This document shows, piece by piece, positions 1-11,598 of a stretch of 64,000 nucleotides of DNA. The translations under genes were made by a program, and so were the position numbers. Location of the stretch: positions 3,906,001 to 3,970,000 of the forward strand of contig NC_039508.1 of NCBI RefSeq assembly GCF_003672135.1, read 5' to 3'. The notes under the pieces were generated by a model. The model had not been told where the DNA came from and did no database searches. It saw nothing but the letters and a program-made list of their open reading frames with translations. This DNA comes from Ooceraea biroi (Eukaryota > Arthropoda > Insecta > Hymenoptera > Formicidae). How positions within the stretch are numbered: the stretch's first letter is position 1; every line of letters begins with the position of its first letter.

Positions 1-1015
1 TTAATATAATATAAATACTATTTCTAACTTATAGTATCTATAAACTTATAGTAGTACTTTTACATCAAACTTTGTGGGATGATTTTATAAGGAATCAGTC
101 ATGAGAAAATAAAATTAATTTAGTTAATTTTTTACGTATTTTATTTGGCTTTTCGTTATTTTCACGTGCTATGTGATGAAATCTTATGTCTATAGCCTTC
201 GGCAGACCAGCGCGACGCGGCTCGCGATGCGCGATACGCGACGTGCGATATCCAATGAGCGTACAGCTTTTCCATAAAAGCTGTACGCTCATTGGATATC
301 GCACGTCGCATGTCGCGTCGCGCTGGTGTGCCGTACCGGTATGTAAGTAGAAACAATAAGATTTATGAGCTGATTTCTGTGATTACAATAAAAATCTTGG
401 CCCTGAGAGTGACCTGTAATAATTTCAGTGAAAACAACTTTATTAACTGAATTTTTTACTTTACTTATTCTAAATCCGACTGTAGCACAAAGCAGATACA
501 TATCCTTTATATGCGTCTGAATATTTTCAATTACTTTTATCACATTTTTAACCAATATCTGCCGCATACTTTACATCTTATCGTCATTTTATCGATAAAT
601 GAATAAATCACTATTATAGGTTACATTCATGAACATACGTGAAACCGAACTGTTGGCCATTTTTTATACATCATTTCGCGCATGCGTTTCGTATACTGTA
701 AAGTGAAGGATGGACGATGAATGGATATGTTCTCACTCTTTCTCTCTACAGGGAAAGGCCTATCTAGGTATATAAGATCTATGGCTACAAGAGAAATTGA
801 CAGGAATTTTCGATCTAGTGTATAACATGGAAGCTATGCGTGTAATGTATATATATACAGTCAGGCATCCAGTATCCAGCATGGGACTATGTGCCAGTAT
901 AAATGATAATAAATAGTACAACGGATCGCACCAGTGGCTGCTTTCGAACGTTTAGTGTATATCGTTACGCGAGGAACGCGCGAAAGATAAGGGGAGAGAG
1001 GAGAATATCGCGACA
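1..1015. other. Upstream region of the ING gene
   Basis: No coding gene was recognised here. The stretch is AT-rich and holds a GC-rich foldback repeat at about 200-333 (listed separately). Positions 940-1015, just before the ING start codon, become more GC-rich and purine-rich and probably carry the 5' untranslated region. No convincing TATA box was seen. Confidence 0.5.
200..333. repeat. GC-rich foldback (inverted repeat) element
   Basis: Two arms fold back almost without a loop around position 275. The inner 32 bp of each arm, running out from AAAAGCTGTACGCTCATTGG, are an essentially perfect inverted repeat. The outer parts (CAGCGCGACGCG against CGCGTCGCGCTG) also pair, with an insertion in the left arm. 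This architecture is typical of a small non-autonomous foldback element. No clear target-site duplication was found, so the exact ends are uncertain. Confidence 0.75.
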
Positions 1016-2413
1016 ATGTTGAACCAGGCGGTAGTCGAAGCTCTGTACTCGGCGTCGTACATCGAAAACTACTTGGATTGCGTGGAAAATCTGCCGAATG
1101 ATCTGCAGAGGCACGTCTCACGTCTACGAGAGCTAGACGCTACATGTCAAAGTAATTCAAATTTTCTGTCTCGTTTTTTTTTAAGAGCGATCACATTTTT
1201 GATATTTTATCTGTTACTCTCCATTTCCTCATAATTTTCCCCTCGTTCCTTGATTTCCCAATGATCCTGCGCAAATCACATTATTTTGCGGCAAGGTGTA
1301 CGAAATTTGTTCAGTATACGTCCACGAAGTGTATAATGTGTGATGCTTTTCGGTCAAGATACAAAGGATGGTTTTCTTAATATGTTTTAAGCACTGTTGA
1401 TTTCTTTAAAAACAGAATATTAACAAATTATATTACGTGAATTCTGTGAGAAAAATTCCATAAAAATGTTTTTCCAAATTATGATAAATTGTATGTATTT
1501 TCCTTGAATTGCTACTGTCGTATTGTACAGCATATCTGCGCGAGGTGGATCAGCATCAAGAAGCATTAAGGAACGACACGGATTCTGCAGCTAAAAGAAG
1601 AGCATTGTTAAGGGTACAACAGGCACTCATTGCGGCACAAGAAATAGGAGACGAGAAATTGCAGATTGTTCAGCAAGTTCAGGATCTTATAGAGAATAAG
1701 GCTAGGCAGTTGGACTTGGATTATCGAAATCTAGGTATGTTGTTGCCTGTATCTAGGCTTGACAAGACTAATAATTACTATATTTCATTTTTACAATTAA
1801 TATGCCTACTTTATACTTATCGTCTCATTTTCCAGACTTTGGAAAGGAACAGGAGAATTCCGAATCTGTTCGCGAGTCAAATATAAATAGCGGTTCAGGT
1901 AATGCCGGTCACACAAACAGTGCAGAACGCCAGCCGAAACGCGCCAGGAGAACCAGGACCGAAACATTGTTGGAGTCGGCACACTCCATGGACATGATGG
2001 TCGGAATGTCAGAGACGAGGTCTGCAGCGCTGTCCAGCACGAGCAATGGAAATCAAAAGAAGACAACAGCGGCGACAACTGGTAAGAAGAAGAAACGGAA
2101 GTCTCGGCAGGGCCAGCAGAATCAGCATCGCGAGGACACCCCGCCACCTCCGGAGGATGATCTCGCGATTGACCCTGATGAGCCTACTTACTGTCTATGC
2201 GACCAGATATCGTACGGTGAAATGATCCTCTGCGACAACGACCTGTGCCCCATAGAATGGTTCCACTTCTCGTGTGTTTCCCTAACCACTAAGCCTAAGG
2301 GCAAGTGGTTTTGTCCTAAATGTCGTGGCGATCGTCCCAACGTGATGAAGCCGAAAGCACAGTTTCTCAAAGAGCTGGAAAGATATAATAAGGAGAAGGA
2401 AGAAAAGTCGTAG
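1016..2413 (+). CDS. Ing1: Inhibitor of growth protein, ING1/ING2 type
   Basis: Three coding exons, 1016-1151, 1531-1734 and 1836-2413, join in phase to give 305 residues. Residues 1 to about 105 are the ING N-terminal helical region (YIENYLDCVENLPNDLQR; then QEIGDEKLQIVQQV). Residues 120-210 are a basic, Ser/Thr-rich nuclear linker with KRARR and KKKKRK stretches. Residues 232-278 are a C4HC3 PHD finger (YCLCDQISYGEMILCDND, then CPIEWFHFSC and WFCPKC). The ING1/2 PHD finger reads H3K4me3 and tethers Sin3-HDAC complexes, so a nuclear chromatin role is expected. The DCVENLP signature and the short polybasic tail after the PHD point to ING1/2 rather than ING3 or ING4/5. The start ATG is the first in frame and begins the conserved helix. 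A candidate AATAAA lies at 2919-2924. Confidence 0.93.
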
Positions 2414-3049
2414 CGAAAACATGGTGAAACCCTCACGAGTTTCAAAAGACTTGAATGAATTGAAGGCGGAAGCTTTTGTAAAATGTATGTGAATTTTTCG
2501 ACCCTCTTTTTCCATGAGCACCAACATATCTCTTTAAAGTGTACAAAAAGTGTTTGGAAAAAGACTTAAATGTTTGTATGTTTCAGTACATTTTCCTTGT
2601 TATTAATCAATAAGTTAACATTTTTATTCATTAAAAATTAGAAATATCGGCATACGGATAAAATATCTCTGCAGTAGTAGTCCCAAAAAGCATATGGTTG
2701 CAATATAAAATAATGTAAATGTAATAAAAAGTAAAGATGATAGACTATGTAGAAATAATTCTGAAGCATCAGAATGATGGAGGCAAATTCTTCGCGTACC
2801 TAGAGTTTCATATTTAAAATACTAACGAGATGTATGTGAATTATGATATAAAAGACGTTTATTGTATTTTGTCAAAACTTTCGTTTCTTTAAAAAGGAAA
2901 ATCAATTTGTAAAAGAGAAATAAATGTAGAATATTTTATATAATATGCTAAGATTGTAAGTAGAGTTGTACGAGTTGTGTGTTGGAAAACTAGTAAAGAA
3001 TTTATAAAGACATATGGTTTTCTTTCTTGCAAAATTTATTCAATACTAT

Positions 3050-3098
<49 letters not shown>

Positions 3099-4955
3099 CA
3101 TTCATTTATAATCTAAGCATAACGTTCTATTGATAAATATCAAGTCAGAAACAAAAAATAATCACGCTAATTTCTTATATTTTGCGTCGTTGAAACGCGG
3201 TGAAAGTAGACTTTCTGCACAGAGCGTCTTACGAACTTTCATATCCTTCTGTATAAGTATACTTCCTTCAAGCTCGTCTCTACGTATTGATAAAATAGTA
3301 ACTCGGCTGGTTCTCCCGATTAACATATGGCAAAATGTACAGATCCATTTTTGGAAAAATGGTTCATCCAGTTTTTGTGTTTCACGAGAAAAGCATGTAA
3401 TGTTGCCCTATTTGTAAGGAGCAATACATAATGTATATCACACTTGCAATTAAAAGATACATATATGAAGCCTTATTTAAAGTCGCATTGTAATAGAGAA
3501 ACTCCATCAGTTGAGATCTTAGGAAAAGAATGCTATTCTACTAAATGGTTCTTGAGAGCAAATTTAATATTCGAGACCATCATCTCTACATTTCTGTAAT
3601 CTGCAATTCAATTAAATAGTTCAGATGAAGTTTGTCTTGAGATATAGCTTGAAATTTGTTTTCCACAGTTTAATAATCTTGTCATATCAGCTGAACTTTG
3701 AATATTGAACAGAGAAAACTTGCGTATTACTCAAGTATGTTTCGGAAATAACTTGAGAGAGGATAAAGTGATCCTATTATACAATATATTGAATTAGTTC
3801 GAAATTTATATAATTAATAATATTCCCATTACACAATTATACGATGATTTGATGGATCTTTTTCTGAGACGTATGCAGATTGGATGAAAAGTTATATTTC
3901 TAATTAATATAACACAACTGCAAACATTCTGAAAAATATCATTTATATTATTGTGTTACGTTCTTTTCCGAATTGAGAAGCACTTCTTCAAAGTATCTGA
4001 AAAAAATCTTCCAATCCAACCAATTAAGTTCTCTGACTTTATGCTGTCATCTCGAATTAAACGATTTTTAAAAAAAGATTATAATATTATATAAATATTA
4101 TATCTCTATTCTTGTATAATATATTTGTATTCCTGCAAGTAATATTGTGATGAATTGATGATTTGAAAGGAGTTTTTAAATTAGTACTTTGAATATTGTT
4201 CACAATTTATTGAATCTTTTGCCGATGCGCAATTTTTACACACTTGTATATTTATATTCCAGGATACTGATGTATTTCAAACATATCTATCTATATTTAT
4301 ACATTTTCAAAATTCTATTATTATAATTTTCAAAAACACTAATAAAAATTTGATCCATAACTTTAATTCATATACAGTTTCTAATTATAATGAATTTTCT
4401 CTTTTAAACATACTTTTCAATTTTGAACAAGTGAAGAATGCTGTTTTAATTAATAACAATAATCCGAATGCCAGATTTTCTGTGAGTAATCGCTATGTTT
4501 TTTCAGCCAAGCATAAATTCAGTTGATCTGTAATGAAACTATTGAACCGTCCGATTCTCAAAACATACAAGCCCCATACTGAAATATCTCACGTGATCTT
4601 GAGAGAAGTTTCAACTAACAATTATAAGCATGTATTTTAATGACGCATTTTCACGCTATTTCACAGTTTTCTACGTTTCCCTTTTTATTTGATGCAACAG
4701 AGTGAGTGTTGTACGCGTAACGCTAGATATTCTCTTGTTAAATTCTATACGACGACTTACGATTCAATATGCGGAATGTTCGGCACGAAATATAAAAAAA
4801 TATCGCACATACAGCTTTGGTGCCATGATTCAATGAAGATTATTATTAAATGTTATTATTATTGTTACACATATGATACTGAGACAATTTGTTTTATATC
4901 AAAGAACCTGCAGTAGGTCTCGTACATATTGTAAAAAGTGAGTAAATGCTTAATG
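2414..4955. other. AT-rich convergent intergenic region with (TA)n tract
   Basis: This lies between the 3' end of the ING gene (+) and the distal last exon of Ubc6 (-). It probably contains the ING 3' untranslated region (AATAAA at 2919-2924). A (TA)n microsatellite runs from about 3050 to 3097. TTTATT at 4684-4689 is an AATAAA on the minus strand, suited to the distal Ubc6 transcript. The few open frames are short, AT-rich and resemble no family I know. Confidence 0.6.
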
Positions 4956-5111
4956 TCAGCGGGGATCCTCCGTGTGAGTCTCTTGGAAATTCAGCCACGA
5001 TTGTTCAACTACAGTAGCCACTCTCTTTTCGTACTCTCGCTTGTTCTCTTGATACAATTGCGCTGCTAAAGAATTGGCTGGCGAGTTAGGATTCGGTTCA
5101 TCCAAAAGCGA
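4956..5111 (-). CDS. Ubc6: Alternative distal last exon of Ubc6 (exon 4b)
   Basis: This minus-strand segment starts after a good acceptor (TGTTACAG), in the same phase as exon 4a (5797-5922), and encodes 51 residues to a TGA at 4956-4958. The first 40 residues align with exon 4a without gaps (SLLDEPNPNSPANSLAAQLY against SLLSDPNPNSPANSMAAQLY). The tail diverges: exon 4a ends at CVEQSFVD, whereas 4b runs on from VVEQSW for a dozen polar and acidic residues. Synonymous divergence with retained protein similarity indicates a tandem exon duplication kept under selection (inference). It has its own downstream poly(A) signal at 4684-4689. It changes the C-terminal helices of the E2 fold but not the catalytic cysteine. 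Confidence 0.85.
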   Translation of the reverse strand, partial: SLLDEPNPNSPANSLAAQLYQENKREYEKRVATVVEQSWLNFQETHTEDPR

Positions 5112-8100
5112 CTGTAACAAATATTTTATGAATTCTTTCAACAAATCCGATGGCATACAATTTTTTACAAAGAAGTCGAACATGTGCACAAAAGCACACA
5201 AACAGGATCATGATAGGTTTGTGGAAAGCAAAAATACATCAGGTTGCATCAATTACCAGACTATAAAGTGAAATTATGCATTTATTATTATTATTATCAT
5301 TATTATATATTTATATATATGTATATATATAATATATATATATAAGTGAATTTATGTACTAAAGTACTATAATTCAATCGAAGTACAACTCGGCGCCGCC
5401 GATGGGACAGGATACTTCTTTCCGCACGGAAAAAAAAATAGAGGAAACGAAGAAAAACAATGACGAAAAGCCAGATACTTTTTTATACTCTAACATTTAA
5501 TATAGTGCTAATTTTTCGTGTATTCTCTGATATTGAAATAAATAAATACACACTTTTATAATAATTTATTATTCAACATTGTAAAAATTCGATCTAACGT
5601 TGCACATTGTTGTGGTAGTTCGATAGAGCTCTCAGGAAGAAACATGCTAAGTTCGCTCTGTTTTTTTCCTTGCATTCTTTTCCCCTTTCTTTTAGCGTTA
5701 GCTCCTTAATAAGGCTGCACGTTCCTCTCCTCTGTATCTGATGGCTGTTGGTGGCTGATTGATGCCGCGACAGCAGCATCGCGTTAACGCCCGCGACTAA
5801 TCCACAAAACTCTGCTCCACGCAAGCCTTCACTCGCTTCTCGTACTCGCGTCGGTTCTCTTTGTACAGTTGCGCTGCCATTGAGTTGGCAGGTGAATTCG
5901 GGTTCGGGTCACTTAACAGCGACTGCAACCATATAAGTCTTCATTATACTTCGAACGATATAATTTCATTATTCTTTCGAAACAAAATGCATGGCCGTAA
6001 TTCTAAATGAACGTTGCGCAAAACATTGCACGACGATTTGTCTCTTCTTTTTCTCAACTTCCTCTTGATCTTCTTCTTATCAATACGGAAAGAACGAAAG
6101 TACGTATCGGCGAGCAATTAAAAGTAGTAACATGTAAATGTAGAATTATGCATCTGTGTTACATAGAAATCTTTTTAAATCGCTATCATGTGATCAGACT
6201 TAGCTGAATTGCAACCGCTGTTAAGATAAAATGAATGATCCCTTCAGGCGTTTTCATCGTGTGACTAATGAGCAATGAAAGAAATTCACGACAGCGATGT
6301 TTTGAATGAATGAGAAACGTGTGAATGATATTTTTCGAAAAAAGTCGATGATAATGTATATAAAAATATATATATACACAATTTATGATAAAATAAATAT
6401 AAACAAATATGTGATATGAAATGCAGAAAGCAAACTTGTTACATATTTTACTTCCTCATATTATAAACATTTATTAATTGCCATGCAAAATATATTAGTT
6501 TAACTATCATGATCCGATTTGTGAGCAATATTTGTCAAAATGTGACATATATTAACTATAAACAATTAAATTATGAAATAAAACTATATCTACAACTGTT
6601 TATGTGTTTTGGGTAAAATAATTAATAACGGAAGCAGCATTATTATGGCACTAAGGCACCAAGGCACTACTTCACTTGTTCAAAAACATTTATTATATTA
6701 AAATGTCATGTTTTGCAGGACTGAGTTTCCAGCTGACGAGATAAACTAGTGTGAAAAACGTTTTGTAGTAAAAAAAGGGACGATACATACCTGTATAGAT
6801 GTTAAAATGGCTGAGACATCATAAGTGGGGCTCCAGCGGTTTTGAAGTATGTCAAGACAAATTCCACCGTCCGCGTACACGTTAGGATGGAACATCTTAC
6901 TAACAAATCTGACTGTCGGTGGTTTATTTGGATATTCTTCTGTGAACTCTATTGTAAGTTTAAAAGTGCCATCCTCAAATGGAGTATCGTGTGGTCTGGA
7001 ATACACATAAACATTGTTTTACAAAAGGTCACACGTTATCCTACATGTAAGCTCTTACAGAGAATTTTATTTTTAATTTAAAAATAATTAACAATACACA
7101 CAAGTTTTACGAAATAAGATTATAAAAGATTCTTTAGCTGTAGGTGTGTGTTTGTAATTCATGTTAATGTTTTTTTTCTTGAATCATGATAAATCAATCA
7201 TAATTGTCTTACCCAAATATAACTGCATTCCATATCATAATATTATTGTCTGTCGGAGCACCAGACACTCCAGTTGGAGGATCTTCCTGTAATCTTTATG
7301 AAAATAACAATTTTTAAAACTTTGTAATTTGAAATGACACAAGACTATCTATCTATTCTTTTCACATGCAAATATTTGTATCAAAAAGAATATCAAAAAT
7401 AATATGTGATCTTTTTGCATGATATTTACAGTCACATTTTGAATACGCATGAGTATTGTTACAGTATAAATACTGTATGGTATTATTCGTAGTAGCAGAA
7501 TTGCTCATTACGAAACCTGACGCATCATTTTTTAAGCAATCAGCTCGGTCAACATAATACATTTGTATGAAAAGATTGCAATTCATTCTCAGCACCATTG
7601 ATTCTATCGCTTTAAGAGTGCGACTTTCTGGAGATCGCTAAATTTGGCAGAACAGAAGCCATACAGTCGCGAAATCGTTTGAGACGTAACTCCGAGACCC
7701 GCTTATCTAATCTTAATATTATTAAGAAAAGTGAATAAAGATGAATCATTATTTCAGGTGACCTAATGTCATCATGACCGAATCGCTGGATTGTTCTAGA
7801 AACGAATGGACGAACGAAGCGCGCGGCTCCCGAGGATGCCCGAGAGGCATCACTTTTGTTTTTCGGGCCGACGACGGGGGAGAAAAAGGTTGTCAGCGAG
7901 ATGCAAAATACGAGCGGCGGAGGACTGAGCGCGTAGAGAGAACGCGCTCGCGATTGACACTCGCTCGCGCGAAAGTCGCGAAAAATCCCGAGCGGTGCCG
8001 GGATCGAATCGGGGCGCACCAGGAGCCGCTGCGCTTGCAATGGCCGTTACGTCGAGAGCGCGATCGAACGTCGAGCTGACGGAGCGTACGGCTTCAGCGC

Positions 8101-8172
8101 GATCAACGCTGTGACAATGGCCAAGTACCTCTTGAAGTCTCTCATCAGTCTCCTCCTCGCAGGGGTGGACAT
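4956..8172 (-). CDS. Ubc6: Ubiquitin-conjugating enzyme E2, Rad6/UBE2A orthologue
   Basis: Coding exons on the minus strand are 8129-8172, 7213-7293, 6791-6995 and 5797-5922, joining in phase to a 151-residue protein, the usual length for animal Rad6. It begins MSTPARRRLMRDFKR, has the HPN motif (residues 78-80) and the catalytic Cys88 in GGICLDILQNRWSP, and ends CVEQSFVD. Rad6 enzymes pair with the RING ligases Bre1 and Rad18 to monoubiquitinate H2B and PCNA, and with N-end-rule ligases. An alternative last exon at 4956-5111 can replace 5797-5922 in the same phase (listed separately) and would give 161 residues. A minus-strand AATAAA at 5565-5570 lies about 230 nt past the proximal stop. The gene is head-to-head with the NIPA gene. 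Confidence 0.96.
5566..5570 (-). terminator. Poly(A) signal for the proximal Ubc6 transcript
   Basis: AATAAA on the minus strand (TTTATT on the plus strand around 5565-5570), about 230 nt after the exon 4a stop codon. A second AATAAA at 4684-4689 serves the distal exon 4b, so the two last exons have separate 3' ends. Assignment is by position only. Confidence 0.5.
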
Positions 8173-10075
8173 CCCTCACGAATGGGCTCGCCGCTGATTC
8201 TCGGATGCGATGACGATGATGGATCACGCGAGAGGCGCTCGCTCGCTCTCTTCCTCTCTCTCTCTCTCTCTCTTTCTTTCTTGCTGTCTCTCTGTACGTA
8301 CGCGTGCGCGCGTATGTGTGGGTTGGTGCACGTATTTATGCGCACCACCGATGACGGTGATCGCCTTTCCTCCTCCGCGCGTCTTTCCCGTAACGGGCTC
8401 CGAACTCTCGAAGTGAAATCACGGCACCCACTCGCGGATCTGTACCCGCGCGAGCATACGCGTAAGTGTAGCAGCACCCGAGAACATTCGGCGTATGTAC
8501 AATACACAGCGCGCGCGCGCGCGCGCTGCCTTCTCGCACACGGACGCACTCACGCACGCACGCACGCACACACGATGAGCCGAGGGTTATTTCTTACGAG
8601 GGGTCCGGATCTGTGCGTGCGACGTCGGGATGTCTCCCGACAACCGAGCCGAGAGCAGGAGGGGGAGAAAGGAGAAAGAAAGAGATGCAGCTAGAGTGAG
8701 AGAACGCGAGAGTCCGTTGTTCCTGTCCTGCCTCGTCCTTTATTCGCGAAGGTCGCCTTGTTTTCAATTCGCAATACCGTTATGGGGACGCACTAATTCG
8801 GTCCCACCCCAAGTACGGCTGCACAACGACAATAATAACGACGACGACAACGACACGATACGATACGATACGACACGATACGATACGACACGACAGCGGT
8901 CGCTTGTCCCTGTTCGACCACTTCGACCGTCTCGATTGAGCGTGCGTACTTGCGTTAGCCCGGACTTGAAACTCGCTCTCTCGTTGAAGGAGCCCTCCGT
9001 CACGTCGCCTACGATCGACGACGAGAAAATAATCTCACCGACTGCTGCCAGACTATTCGCTCGACAGCTGGACGGCGCACGGTGGGGATGGGATGCGGAA
9101 TGGGCTGTCTCCACGCGTGACGTCACCGAATCGAGTGCAGCCGCGTCAGCCAATCAATCTCCCGCTTCTCCGGAAACAATGGATACGTAACGGGCGAGCG
9201 ATTGGCTAGGTAGTTCTCCGGAAACGTGTCTATATCGTTAAATATCCGCCAAAATAGAACAACCGCATATGTCATTAGGTAAATAATACAGGCATTATTT
9301 CCGCGACATTTGTGTGTCCGTAGCATCTATAGCGTTCACCGAGTGCGCATTGGTCCAACATTTTCGGCTTGAATTCGTGCCTGAATATTCGTAATGCAGG
9401 GCATCTATCACGTAACTTTTCCCCTAGGATGGAAAATGAAAACTGAAAATTTCTTCATCTCAGTAGCAAATCATAACGTAAAAGTTCACGCAAAATTTTC
9501 ATTTTTCATCCTAGGGGAAAAGTTACGTGATAGATGCCCAAACGTAAAAGCACGTGAAATTTTCATTTTTCATCCTAGGGGAAAAGTTACGTGATAGATG
9601 CCCAAACGTAAAAGTCACGTGAAATTTTCATTTTTCATCCTAGGGAAAAAGTTACGTGATAAATGCCCAGATTAGTACTCGACAATTTCGTCAACATTTA
9701 AGGCCGGTATTCATATTCGTCCGTTCTTATATTTATCAGCCAATCAGAGAGCTGTATTATTATCTAAAAGGTATCTTAACTATCTTAGAGATAGTTCAGT
9801 ATACAAGAATGGACTTTGAATACCGCTCTTATTTAGATTCAGACTTCATGATCATTCTTCGTGTTTTGCGAATTTTAGACCGATAATCTAAACGATATGG
9901 ATTTTCGTAGGGAAACAATCTTTATTTTGCAGTTTACCTCGTACAAAAAATATTTCGCTCGAAAATATGCAATATGAATAAATGTGTGGTCATTTCGATT
10001 ACTCCACAAATGTAACCGGCTAAAACTGCAACATACAAAATTTGGCGGAGTTCGATCTTTATTTAACGGTGATAC
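8173..10075. promoter_or_regulatory. Divergent promoter region between Ubc6 and NIPA
   Basis: Ubc6 (-) starts at 8172 and the NIPA gene (+) at 10076, so both 5' regions lie here. From 7770 to 9190 the sequence is strongly CpG-rich, with simple repeats: (CT)n at about 8252-8280, alternating GC around 8510-8526, CGCACGCA-type repeats at 8545-8575, and CGATA/CGACA pentamers at 8850-8895. Long open frames in this stretch have skewed composition and no family resemblance, and are not called. A repeat block lies at 9399-9668. Confidence 0.55.
9399..9668. repeat. Inverted-repeat element with tandemly repeated right arm
   Basis: The left arm starts GGGCATCTATCACGTAACTT at 9399. Its inverse complement recurs three times on the right, ending near 9539, 9603 and 9668. 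The right copies form a tandem array with a period of about 64-65 bp, each copy carrying TTTCATTTTTCATCCTAGGG and ending GATAGATGCCC (the third ends GATAAATGCCC). This looks like a small terminal-inverted-repeat element whose right end has been tandemly amplified. Confidence 0.75.
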
Positions 10076-11598
10076 ATGAGTTCGACGACGGAAATGACAA
10101 ATAATGTTACACATTATGACACGACGAGTTTTTATATCGGTTTAGGATTAGCAATTAGCTCCAGCGGTTTCATAGGTTAGTAACATCATATGAACTGATT
10201 TATTTATTAAAAAATTAAAGACATATTTATCATATTAATCACACTGTGCTCCATTATTACTAGTACTCATTATGTCTTTGTTCAAAGAGGGCAAAATATT
10301 TTATTCATATTGGTAGTAAATAAGAAACACAAAGTAGCATTTATGGAGAGAAATAAATTATTGTTATAAGTTATTGTTTTATTATTCAGGCGCCAGTTTC
10401 ATTATAAAGAAAAAAGCTCTGATTCAACTTCAGAGGTATGGTGGATTACGTGCATCATCCGGTGGTTTCGGCTACTTAAAAGAATGGATATGGTGGGCTG
10501 GTCTGCTGTCTAGTATGTATAAAATTCAAAACATTTAGATACAACAAGAAAGCTACTAAATGATCTTTACAGTCACATAAAACTAACGAATCTTTCAGTG
10601 GGAATAGGGGAAGCGGCAAACTTCGTCGCATACGCATTTGCACCAGCGTCACTCGTGACACCTTTGGGTGCACTGAGTGTTCTGGTATCGGCAGTATTAG
10701 CATCCAAATATCTCAATGAGAAACTAAATTTGTTGGGAAAGGTAAGGTAGAGTCTTAAGTAAAAAGGTGTATTAAATAAATATAAAAATAATAAATAAAA
10801 ATATCAATATTCACATTTACCATTACGGTATAATTTGTGACTTCAACGCTGCAACTTGTCTTTTAGATGGGCTGTCTATTATGCATCCTAGGTTCTACCA
10901 TAATAGTATTACACTCGCCGAAAGAAGAAGAAGTCGGCAGCCTGAGCGAACTAATCGTCAAAGTGAGGGAACCTGGCTACGTGTCGTACGTCCTGATCGT
11001 TATCATATGTACCCTGTCGATCATATTCCATTTCGGTCCGGCATACGGCAAGCAAAATATCTTCGTGTACATCTGTCTGTGCTCGTCCGTTGGCTCTCTG
11101 ACCGTCATGAGCTGCAAGGGCTTGGGACTGGCGCTGAAGGAGACGATTTCCGGCAAAGAGAACGCATTTGCGAACTGGTTAACGTGGGTCTTCATATTTA
11201 GCGTGATACTTTGTATCATGGTGCAAATGAATTATCTGAACAAGTCGCTCGATCTGTTCGACACGTCGGTCGTGACGCCGATCTATTATGTTTGCTTCAC
11301 GACGCTGGTGATAGTGGCGTCCGCGATCCTGTTCCGGGAATGGCAGAAAATGAGCGCGGAGGACACGCTGGGCGCCTCCTGCGGTTTTCTCGTTATCATA
11401 ATCGCTATATTCCTGCTGAACGCTTTCAAGGAAATTGATATACATTACGGCAACATCAAGCACATGTTGCGACCGAAAAGAGAAATACTCTCGAATTACA
11501 ATTCAAGATGGGAGGATCAAGAGAGAGCGACGAACAGAGTGGAGTCGCAACACTTGTTAAATCATACTTACAATCCTGATCTCACTAGAACAATCTGA
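10076..11598 (+). CDS. NIPA2: NIPA-family magnesium transporter
   Basis: Coding exons 10076-10175, 10390-10512, 10599-10741 and 10867-11598 join in phase to 365 residues. The start gives MSSTTEMTNNVTHYD, leading into the first membrane segment (SFYIGLGLAISSSGFIGASF). Family blocks include YLKEWIWWAGLLSMGIGEAANF, LVTPLGALSVLVSAVLA and VVTPIYYVCFTTLV. About nine hydrophobic segments are visible. The last 50 residues are polar and cytosolic-looking. NIPA proteins move Mg2+ across plasma and endosomal membranes; the fly relative Spichthyin also affects BMP receptor traffic. The WWAGLLSMGIGE block is closer to vertebrate NIPA2 than NIPA1, so the symbol marks the nearest type and not proven orthology. 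The gene is divergent from Ubc6 and in tandem with cornichon. Confidence 0.93.

Noticed and set aside
3130..3417. A 95-codon open frame downstream of the ING gene
   Set aside because: AT-rich, no recognisable domain, in the presumed 3' flank; not supported as a gene.
8145..9190. Long open frames on both strands in the Ubc6-NIPA interval
   Set aside because: They come from CpG-rich, simple-repeat DNA with Arg/Ser-skewed composition, lie open on several frames at once, and match no family; this is promoter and 5' untranslated sequence.
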